The position numbers and the translations under genes are program-made. This document shows, in pieces, positions 7,430 to 12,535 of a stretch of DNA of 12,535 nucleotides. This DNA comes from Dehalococcoidia bacterium. Lineage in GTDB: Bacteria > Chloroflexota > Dehalococcoidia > Dehalococcoidales > JAUWYK01. The notes under the pieces were generated by a model that was not told the DNA's origin, did not search any database, and saw only the letters and a program-made list of their open reading frames with translations. The stretch covers positions 1-12,535 of the forward strand of contig JAUWYK010000057.1 in NCBI GenBank assembly GCA_030615865.1. The letters run 5' to 3'. How positions within the stretch are numbered: position 1 is the first letter of the stretch; every line of letters begins with the position of its first letter.

Positions 7430-7466
7430 AAGCCTTTGGTCGTGGGTTCAAATCCCTCCGCTGCCA
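7420..7466 (+). pseudogene. 3' fragment of an elongator tRNA-Met (CAT) gene, likely attachment-site relic
   Basis: The segment fits tRNA positions 27-73 with exact spacing: anticodon arm 7420-7436 with loop CTCATAA and anticodon CAT at 7427-7429; a five-base variable loop; a T-arm 7442-7458 with loop TTCAAAT; a seven-base acceptor 3' strand CGCTGCC; and discriminator A at 7466. No CCA is encoded. The 5' half (acceptor 5' strand and D-arm) is absent; the bases to its left code for the recombinase. Two stem mismatches, A31-G39 (7424/7432) and T50-T64 (7443/7457), suggest it is no longer under selection as a tRNA. The most likely reading is the displaced tRNA end left by integration of a genetic element. 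Confidence 0.75.
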
Positions 7467-7575
7467 GTTATTTTTGAGCGTGTTTTTCACCCCCACCATA
7501 CCCAAAAGTAACACTGATATGGCTAGTTTACGTACCATTTTCGCCCTTCCTTTCCTATAGGTTCCAGCCTAACTA

Positions 7576-7604
7576 TTGACAAACTTCATGTTTTGTATTA
7601 TTAT
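7576..7604 (+). promoter_or_regulatory. Strong sigma70-type promoter of the sulfur/cysteine operon
   Basis: Perfect -35 TTGACA (7576-7581), a 17-base spacer, and -10 TATTAT (7599-7604), one base from consensus. Transcription would start near 7611, about 67 bases before the Rrf2 regulator ATG at 7678. The promoter is immediately followed by an inverted repeat that is a candidate operator. The 109 bases between the tRNA fragment and this promoter hold nothing else I can name. Confidence 0.75.
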
Positions 7605-7608
7605 ATAC

Positions 7609-7658
7609 TTTGTAGACCAATTTTGTCAACTATTTAGAAGAGTATTTTGGTCTGCAAA
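7609..7658. promoter_or_regulatory. Inverted repeat, candidate operator for the Rrf2-family regulator
   Basis: The arms TTTGTAGACCAA (7609-7620) and TTGGTCTGCAAA (7647-7658) are complementary at 11 of 12 positions and are separated by 26 bases. The left arm sits on the predicted transcription start. Autoregulation by the downstream Rrf2 protein is typical for IscR-type regulators. The wide spacing suggests either two separate half-operators bound by two dimers or an RNA stem in the leader. The sequence does not obviously match the E. coli IscR type 1 consensus as I remember it. Confidence 0.5.
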
Positions 7659-7677
7659 TACGCGGGAGGTGAGGTTA

Positions 7678-8112
7678 ATGAAGCTTTCCACCAAGGGACG
7701 GTATGGAACCAGGGCGCTCTTAGATATAACCCTTCACCAAGAGAAGGGGCCAGTTCCTCTAAGAGACATCGCCCAGAGGGAGCAGATTTCACTACCGTAT
7801 CTGGAGCATTTGATTGCCCCCCTAATAGAAGGCGGCCTAGTACGGAGCACCCGAGGCGCCAGAGGTGGAGTTTCCCTGGCTAAGTCTCCTGAGGAGATAA
7901 GGCTGAGCGAAGTCATTCAACTTCTTGAGGGCTCGCTTGCTCCAGTGAAGTGTGTCACTGACCCTGCAGTATGTAACCGCTCTGAATTCTGTGTCACTCG
8001 CGATATCTGGCGTGAGCTCAAAGCGGCAATGGATGGAGTCCTGGAATCGACAACGCTGCAGGACTTGGTGGAGCGTCAAAAAGGGAAAGGGCAACCCATG
8101 TACTACATATAA
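7678..8112 (+). CDS. Rrf2-family (IscR-like) transcriptional regulator
   Basis: A 144-residue DNA-binding regulator. It opens with the family hallmark MKLSTKGRYGTRALLDI, continues with the winged helix (PLRDIAQREQISLPYLEHLI) and the wing GLVRSTRGARGGVSLAK, and carries three cysteines, C92, C99 and C105, spaced CX6CX5C. E. coli IscR ligates its [2Fe-2S] cluster with C92, C98 and C104 (CX5CX5C), so a cluster or another thiol-based sensor is likely. ATG 7678 is chosen over upstream in-frame codons because GGGAGGTGAGG precedes it and it gives the canonical N-terminus. It is the first gene of the sulfur operon, with its own promoter and inverted repeat, so it probably controls the thiF, desulfurase, cysK and cysE genes in response to Fe-S or sulfur status. 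A CymR-like role in cysteine control is the alternative. Confidence 0.9.
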   Translation: MKLSTKGRYGTRALLDITLHQEKGPVPLRDIAQREQISLPYLEHLIAPLIEGGLVRSTRGARGGVSLAKSPEEIRLSEVIQLLEGSLAPVKCVTDPAVCNRSEFCVTRDIWRELKAAMDGVLESTTLQDLVERQKGKGQPMYYI

Positions 8113-8160
8113 GTTTAACTGCCTGATAGGTGTGACCGGGCATATAGAAGGAGGCAAATC

Positions 8161-9177
8161 TTGGCTGTGATTGACAGGTATTCAAGACAGACCCTTTTCC
8201 CCGCAATAGGTGTAGAAGGGCAAAGGAAGTTAGGCAACAGCAGTGTGGCAGTCATTGGCTGCGGAGCTCTGGGAACTGTTATTGCTACTTCCCTGGTGCG
8301 TGCTGGTGTGGGCAAAGTAAGGATTATTGACCGGGATTTCATTGAATACCACAACTTACAGCGACAGGTCATCTTTGATGAAGAGGATATAAAAGCTCAA
8401 CTGCCAAAAGCCATAGCTGCTGAGCGGCACCTGAAGAAGGTAAACTCCTTAGTTGAAATTGAAGGAGTGGTCACCGATGTGAACTACACCAACATTGAGA
8501 GGCTCGTCGCTGGTGCCGATTTAATTTTGGACGGATTGGATAACTTTGAAACCCGCCTCCTCATAAACGATGTTTCCTTAAAGCATAAGATTCCGTGGGT
8601 ATATGGCGGAGCCATAGCTGCATCGGGAATGACGATGAATATAATTCCAGGTGAAACCCCGTGTTTTCGGTGTCTCCAGGGCAGCTCTAGCGGCAGGGGC
8701 ATAGCCCTTACCTGCGACACAGCAGGGGTAATCAGCCCGGCCCCTTTTATTATCGGCTCGCTGCAAACCGCGGAAGCCATGAAGATATTGATTGGAGCCC
8801 AGGAAATCAATCGGCAACTCATAGTTATTGATGTTTGGAGGGGAAAATTCAGCCGCTTTGATATTGGCCGTGGTGCGGATTGCCCAGCCTGTGGAGGCGA
8901 ATACGAGTTTCTGGAGGCGAGGTTCGGGACAAGAACTACTTCTCTCTGCGGACAAAACGCGGTGCAGGTCTTAAATCCCGAGACAACTGGCCTTTCCCTC
9001 GAGGGACTCGCCACGCGTCTTAGCCCGCTAGGAGAAGTCAGTTATAACGAGTTTATGCTGCGCTTTGTGGTTGATTCTCGAGAAATGTTCGTTTTTCCTG
9101 ATGGCCGGGCCATCGTGAAGGATACCAATGATGAAGCACTGGCAAGAGGACTTTATGCCAAATATATTGGAACGTAG
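8161..9177 (+). CDS. ThiF/MoeB/HesA-family E1-like adenylyltransferase
   Basis: These enzymes adenylate the C-terminal glycine of a small sulfur-carrier protein (ThiS, MoaD, CysO type) so that sulfur can be added as a thiocarboxylate. Seen in 338 residues: the RYSRQTLFPAIGVEGQ start, nucleotide loop GCGALG (33-38), Asp57 in RIIDRD, Arg68 in NLQRQ, LDGLDNFETR, zinc pairs C168/C171 (CFRC) and C241/C244 (CPAC), and the cysteine C185 in CDTAGVISP at the E1 catalytic-Cys position. A C-terminal domain (about 255-338) with FPDGRAIVKDT follows; I recall this tail in other ThiF homologues, and it replaces the rhodanese domain of MoeZ types. The start is TTG at 8161, six bases after AAGGAGG. The desulfurase gene follows after 10 bp. 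No classic carrier gene is nearby. Confidence 0.9.
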   Translation: MAVIDRYSRQTLFPAIGVEGQRKLGNSSVAVIGCGALGTVIATSLVRAGVGKVRIIDRDFIEYHNLQRQVIFDEEDIKAQLPKAIAAERHLKKVNSLVEIEGVVTDVNYTNIERLVAGADLILDGLDNFETRLLINDVSLKHKIPWVYGGAIAASGMTMNIIPGETPCFRCLQGSSSGRGIALTCDTAGVISPAPFIIGSLQTAEAMKILIGAQEINRQLIVIDVWRGKFSRFDIGRGADCPACGGEYEFLEARFGTRTTSLCGQNAVQVLNPETTGLSLEGLATRLSPLGEVSYNEFMLRFVVDSREMFVFPDGRAIVKDTNDEALARGLYAKYIGT

Positions 9178-9187
9178 GTGAGCTACT

Positions 9188-10357
9188 ATGATTTATCTGG
9201 ATAATGCAGCAACGTCCTGGCCCAAGCCGGAAAGTGTTTATCAAACTATGGATGAGTTCCTGAGGACGAAGGCGGGTAATCCCGGCCGTGGCGGGCACAG
9301 CATGGCCGTAATTGCCAAGGAGACAGTCGAAAAAACGAGGCTGCTCCTGGCACGGCTGATTAACGCCCCGGACAAAGACCGGGTTATATTCACCCTGAAT
9401 TGCACAGATTCGCTGAACATGGGGCTGAAGGGGCTGCTCAGACCGGGCGACCATGTGATCACCAGCAGCATTGAGCATAATTCTGTGGTTCGCCCCTTAA
9501 GGAAACTTGAACAACAGGGGATCAAGGTAACGCGGCTTTCCCCCCATCCAGGGGATGGGTTTGTCTCTCCAAGTGATATGGAAAAGGCGATAATCAGGGA
9601 AACGAAGCTGGTGGTGATGACCCACGCTTCTAACGTGACCGGGGTCATTCAACCCATTGCAGAATATGGCATAGTAGCTAGGAAACATAACCTAACTTTC
9701 ATGGTCGATGCGGCACAAACTGCGGGCAAGTATCCTCTTGATGTCCAGGCAAATCATATTGACTTGCTCGCGTTCTCCGGGCATAAAGGACTGTTTGGAC
9801 CGCCGGGGACCGGGGTTCTATACATAGGCGAACGTGTTAATCTTGATTCGCTGCGTGAGGGTGGCACCGGCTCACACTCAGAATTAGAAGAGCAACCAGC
9901 AGACCTTCCCTACAAATTTGAAAGCGGGACAGTAAATAGTGTTGGCATCAGTGGGCTTGGCGCCGGGCTGAAATATATCTTTAGCGAAGGCTTGGAGAGG
10001 ATTCGTGCCCATGAGCAACACTTAATAGATAAACTAATCGAGGGTTTATCGGAGGTTCTTGGGGTAACTCTTTACACGGCTAAGGATAGGACTAAGCAAG
10101 CACCTGTCGTCTCCTTTAACCTTGGGGGATATGAGCCAGGGGAGGTAGGAGCCATTCTTGACCAAGCGTTTGACATCAAGGTAAGGACAGGGCTTCATTG
10201 TGCCCCGGCAGCCCATAAGACCTTGGGCACCTATCCGTTAGGCACTATTCGCCTAAGTCCAGGATACTTTAATACCGTGGAAGAGATTGATGTGACGCTT
10301 CAGGCCTTAGACAGAATTGCGAGGACGACCGCCATTAGGGCCGCTGTCCTTCACTGA
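9188..10357 (+). CDS. Cysteine desulfurase family protein (class V aminotransferase fold)
   Basis: A PLP enzyme of 389 residues that takes sulfur from cysteine as an enzyme persulfide, releasing alanine. Seen: MIYLDNAATSWPKP at the start, the SIEHNSVVRPL segment with the PLP-facing histidine, the DAAQTAGKYPLD segment with the aspartate, the Schiff-base Lys200 in SGHKGLFGPPGTG, and the catalytic Cys338 in RTGLHCAP. The KTLGTYPLGTIRLSPGYFN ending is typical of the stand-alone 'cysteine desulfurase family protein' group rather than housekeeping IscS or SufS. It lies between the E1 gene and the Cys-rich GGG-tailed gene, which suggests it provides the sulfur for the E1-activated carrier. ATG 9188 has AGGTGAG seven bases before it. 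The SufBCD/IscU partners of Fe-S assembly are absent here. Confidence 0.92.
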   Translation: MIYLDNAATSWPKPESVYQTMDEFLRTKAGNPGRGGHSMAVIAKETVEKTRLLLARLINAPDKDRVIFTLNCTDSLNMGLKGLLRPGDHVITSSIEHNSVVRPLRKLEQQGIKVTRLSPHPGDGFVSPSDMEKAIIRETKLVVMTHASNVTGVIQPIAEYGIVARKHNLTFMVDAAQTAGKYPLDVQANHIDLLAFSGHKGLFGPPGTGVLYIGERVNLDSLREGGTGSHSELEEQPADLPYKFESGTVNSVGISGLGAGLKYIFSEGLERIRAHEQHLIDKLIEGLSEVLGVTLYTAKDRTKQAPVVSFNLGGYEPGEVGAILDQAFDIKVRTGLHCAPAAHKTLGTYPLGTIRLSPGYFNTVEEIDVTLQALDRIARTTAIRAAVLH

Positions 10358-10369
10358 GGGAGGATTGTA

Positions 10370-10831
10370 ATGGCAAAGATAGATATGTTTTGCCCATTTA
10401 GTCAGAGGTTATGCAGTGAGTGTGCAATCTACAGAGGCAGGCATTATTACCTCAGTTTGTGCCAGCAATACCGGGGCTACATAGGCCAGTCAAAAGAGAA
10501 CACCAAATCTGGTACTATCCACCATTCGGTTGACTTCCAGGCTTTTGAGAGGTGGGTGGAGCCATGGGCTGATGCTGGCCTTCAGCCAGAAACTAAGCCC
10601 AAAATTAAGCTGAAGGTTATAGATATAGAAAGTGGAGCAACCAGAGTTTGTGAGCTTGACGAAGCCAAAACCTGGGACTGGAGCAATCCAGAAATGATGA
10701 GAGTAATTGGTGGTCTGCAAATCACCAGCTGGGATAAGCTGGTTGAGCTCGCATCGTTTAAGGCTAAGAAAGGCTACCAAGAAGTAGAGGTTTATGAGGC
10801 CCCCCGTTTCATGCTGCTTGGTGGTGGATAA
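10370..10831 (+). CDS. Uncharacterised Cys-motif protein with C-terminal Gly-Gly-Gly
   Basis: I do not recognise this family by name. It is a 153-residue soluble protein with GGGAGGAT before the ATG at 10370, only 12 bp after the desulfurase. Near the N-terminus it has four cysteines, C8, C15, C18 and C31 (CX6CX2CX12C), within MFCPFSQRLCSECAIYRG, a spacing suited to a zinc or Fe-S site. The second half begins with a probable beta hairpin (KIKLKVIDI, then TRVCEL), passes through helix-like stretches, and ends with a strand VEVYEAPRF followed by MLLGGG. A diglycine C-terminus is what ThiF-type E1 enzymes act on, and the strand-then-GG ending recalls ThiS/MoaD. Role as a sulfur carrier or scaffold is inference from that tail and its place between the E1/desulfurase genes and cysK; an alternative is an Fe-S or zinc accessory protein. 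Confidence 0.85.
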   Translation: MAKIDMFCPFSQRLCSECAIYRGRHYYLSLCQQYRGYIGQSKENTKSGTIHHSVDFQAFERWVEPWADAGLQPETKPKIKLKVIDIESGATRVCELDEAKTWDWSNPEMMRVIGGLQITSWDKLVELASFKAKKGYQEVEVYEAPRFMLLGGG

Positions 10832-10894
10832 ACCATAGCTGAATCATCAGGACGAGATATGCAGGGGCAAATTAAGATAAGGAGGAAAATCGAG

Positions 10895-11905
10895 ATGGCA
10901 GAGACAATTCAAAACGTGGAAAAGCTGCGGTATAGGACAATCGAAATACCGAAGCTTACCAGAGGCATAGCCAGGGACTCTAGCGAGTTAATCGGGAATA
11001 CACCCCTGGTCAGATTGAACCGGATAACCGAGGGGGCGAAGGCAAAGGTTGTCGCCAAGCTTGAATCCTTCAATCCAATAGCCAGTGTAAAGGACAGGAT
11101 AGGCGTAGCCATGATTGTGGATGCCGAGGAGAGGGGACTCATTAAAAAAGATACGGTTATCGTCGAGCCTACCAGCGGTAACACTGGCATTTCCCTGGCC
11201 TTTGTCTGCGCCGTCAAAGGATACAGGCTCATCCTCACCATGCCCGACACGATGTCCTTGGAGCGACGGCAGCTTCTATCTATTTTCGGCGCTGAACTGG
11301 TATTGACCCCTGGGGCTGAAGGAATGCCGGGGGCGGTAAGAAAGGCAGAACAGCTGGTGGCAGAAAACCCGAGCTACTTTATGCCCCAGCAGTTTAAGAA
11401 CCCGGCAAATCTGGAGATACACCGGCTGACCACAGCCGAGGAGATATGGCGGGATACGGATGGCGGGGTAGACATTCTTGTCAGTGGAGTGGGAACCGGA
11501 GGGACGATTACCGGGGTGGCTGAAGTAATCAAACCAAGGAAGCCACAATTCAAGGCGATCGCTGTTGAGCCAGTTGACTCTCCGGTGCTTTCTGGTGGGA
11601 AACCGGGATCACACAAGATTCAGGGTATCGGGGCGGGCTTCATTCCCGATGTTCTGAGAACGGACTTAATTGATGAAATTATTAAGGTCACTAATGAAGA
11701 TGCCGGAATAATGGCGAGAAGGTTAGCCAAAGAGGAAGGGATATTGGCTGGCATATCTTCGGGTGCGGCAGCCTGGGCAGCGTTAGAGGTAGCCAAGAGA
11801 CCAGAAAATGAAGGCAAGCTTATCGTGGTAGTCTTGCCTGATACCGGTGAGCGCTATCTTTCTACCTGGCTTTTTCAGGAACAATCTCCTGCACCCGGTA
11901 TCTAA
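10895..11905 (+). CDS. cysK: Cysteine synthase (O-acetylserine sulfhydrylase)
   Basis: A PLP enzyme that replaces the acetyl group of O-acetylserine with sulfide (or another sulfur donor) to give cysteine. The product is 336 residues from ATG 10895, which has AAGGAGG nine bases upstream; the longer frame from 10859 reads through that ribosome site and is unlikely. Seen: [12 protein letters not shown], the PLP lysine K66 in ASVKDRIG, the substrate loop TSGNTG (93-98), the phosphate-binding [11 protein letters not shown], the [10 protein letters not shown] segment, and [10 protein letters not shown] near the end. About 20 residues precede the usual CysK start. Its position just before a cysE-like start supports assimilation by the CysE/CysK route. 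CysK and CysM types are not always separable by eye, so use of a carrier-bound thiocarboxylate remains open. Confidence 0.93.
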   Translation: MAETIQNVEKLRYRTIEIPKLTRGIARDSSELIGNTPLVRLNRITEGAKAKVVAKLESFNPIASVKDRIGVAMIVDAEERGLIKKDTVIVEPTSGNTGISLAFVCAVKGYRLILTMPDTMSLERRQLLSIFGAELVLTPGAEGMPGAVRKAEQLVAENPSYFMPQQFKNPANLEIHRLTTAEEIWRDTDGGVDILVSGVGTGGTITGVAEVIKPRKPQFKAIAVEPVDSPVLSGGKPGSHKIQGIGAGFIPDVLRTDLIDEIIKVTNEDAGIMARRLAKEEGILAGISSGAAAWAALEVAKRPENEGKLIVVVLPDTGERYLSTWLFQEQSPAPGI

Positions 11906-11971
11906 CGGAGAAGACGTTTTGATAGTAAGTTGGAAATTCAACAAAAATCGGTAAGAAAAGGAGGCAAAAAT

Positions 11972-12439
11972 ATGGTAGGCATAAGTCGGTATCTAGCAAT
12001 AGTAGTGTTACTTCTGGGTGTGATAGGTATAGTCATGGGTGCCGTGTTCATTAGCCTAGGCGTGGCTAGCAACAATGAACTAAAAGAGGCAATGCGGGTA
12101 GAACATGTAACTCTCGGCATCGAAGAAGCAGAGACGAAAGGCCAGATAATCGATTCCTTAGAGGAGGCCAAAGAAGCCGGTGACACCATAAGAGAGCATC
12201 GCCGTGGAATAGCAACGACATATGAAGACCTGTTAGGCGGGGAGCGCTTTGACCCGACAAAGCCTATACAGTTAACCTACGCACAGGCATTGAACCTGGA
12301 GAACTATCTGTACCTTGCCGTTGTTGCCTTTGGTCTCACCCAATCGGTTATTGCCAGCGGCGTCTTTATGGTCGTCACGGGGATTGGCCTTGGCGGGACT
12401 GGGGTAGTTCTGCTTGGGTTAGCGAGAAAAATATCCTAG
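11972..12439 (+). CDS. Small membrane protein of unknown function
   Basis: A 155-residue protein with one clear N-terminal membrane helix (about residues 8-30, AIVVLLLGVIGIVMGAVFI), a hydrophilic central part of about 80 residues rich in Glu (with IEEAETKG, EEAKEAGDTIREHRRG and YEDLLGG), and a long hydrophobic C-terminal stretch (about 110-150), probably two closely spaced helices ending in LARKIS. ATG 11972 is chosen over the upstream TTG because AAAAGGAGG precedes it. I recall similar proteins in Dehalococcoidia genomes but know no function. It lies between cysK and a cysE-like start in the same direction, so a role linked to cysteine or sulfur compound transport, or simply co-transcription, is possible. 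Confidence 0.75.
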   Translation: MVGISRYLAIVVLLLGVIGIVMGAVFISLGVASNNELKEAMRVEHVTLGIEEAETKGQIIDSLEEAKEAGDTIREHRRGIATTYEDLLGGERFDPTKPIQLTYAQALNLENYLYLAVVAFGLTQSVIASGVFMVVTGIGLGGTGVVLLGLARKIS

Positions 12440-12502
12440 TCAAATTAGTGTATTCTCCTGTACTTCCTTTGGATAGGCTATTTGGCTGAGGGAGATGGTA
12501 TC

Positions 12503-12535
12503 TTGTTTAAGACTTTGAGGGAAGACATTCAAACG
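12503..12535 (+). CDS. cysE: Serine O-acetyltransferase (cysE), first 11 codons only (3'-partial)
   Basis: A TTG at 12503 has a well-placed GAGGGAG (12488-12494) eight bases upstream and opens a frame to the right edge encoding (M)FKTLREDIQT. This closely resembles the usual CysE N-terminus (MFxTxREDIQ followed by a RDPAAR block in the part not seen). CysE makes O-acetylserine, the substrate of CysK, whose gene lies 600 bp upstream on the same strand. Only 11 residues are visible, so the call depends on this short match and the context. Confidence 0.65.
   Translation, partial: MFKTLREDIQT

Noticed and set aside
7420..7466. A functional tRNA-Met gene
   Set aside because: The 5' half with the D-arm and the matching acceptor strand is missing, and two stem pairs are mismatched.

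Overview
The window looks like a chromosomal stretch from an uncultivated or anaerobic bacterium of moderate G+C. The branched-chain-type ABC transporter, the tyrosine recombinase with an N-terminal helix-turn-helix, and the small membrane protein at the right end all resemble Chloroflexota (Dehalococcoidia-like) proteins I recall. That assignment rests on memory of protein style, not on a search.

Layout. (1) 1-1434, plus strand: the end of a branched-chain amino-acid-type ABC transporter operon, livG (cut by the left edge) overlapping livF. (2) 5681-1524, minus strand: a candidate sigma70-type promoter, then ubiX (flavin prenyltransferase), an LpdD-like prenylated-flavin chaperone, a second candidate promoter, an isochorismatase-fold protein that has lost its usual catalytic triad, and a large membrane protein with an internal spermidine synthase/methyltransferase-like domain. 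No UbiD decarboxylase is present here. (3) 5682-7466: an accessory-looking patch. It has about 790 bp without a convincing gene, including a 27-bp tandem repeat, then a tyrosine recombinase on the minus strand. Its ATG lies on, and antisense to, the CAT anticodon of a 3' fragment of an elongator tRNA-Met gene. This looks like the scar of an element that integrates at tRNA-Met. (4) 7576 to the right edge, plus strand: a sulfur/cysteine operon with a strong promoter (TTGACA-N17-TATTAT) and an operator-like inverted repeat. Its genes are an IscR-like Rrf2 regulator, a ThiF/MoeB-type E1 adenylyltransferase, a class V cysteine desulfurase, a Cys-rich protein of unknown family ending in Gly-Gly-Gly, cysteine synthase (cysK), a small membrane protein, and the first 11 codons of what looks like serine acetyltransferase (cysE).

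How the genes fit together. In region 4, CysE and CysK would make cysteine from serine, acetyl-CoA and sulfide. The desulfurase would withdraw its sulfur as a persulfide, and the ThiF-like E1 would activate the C-terminus of a carrier protein. No ordinary ThiS/MoaD/CysO carrier gene is visible, but the uncharacterised protein between the desulfurase and cysK ends in GGG and has four closely placed N-terminal cysteines. It is therefore a candidate for an undescribed sulfur carrier or scaffold, which I regard as the most interesting hypothesis here. The Rrf2 protein with three cysteines probably senses Fe-S or sulfur status. In region 2, UbiX and the LpdD-like protein would supply prenylated FMN to a UbiD-family (de)carboxylase encoded elsewhere.
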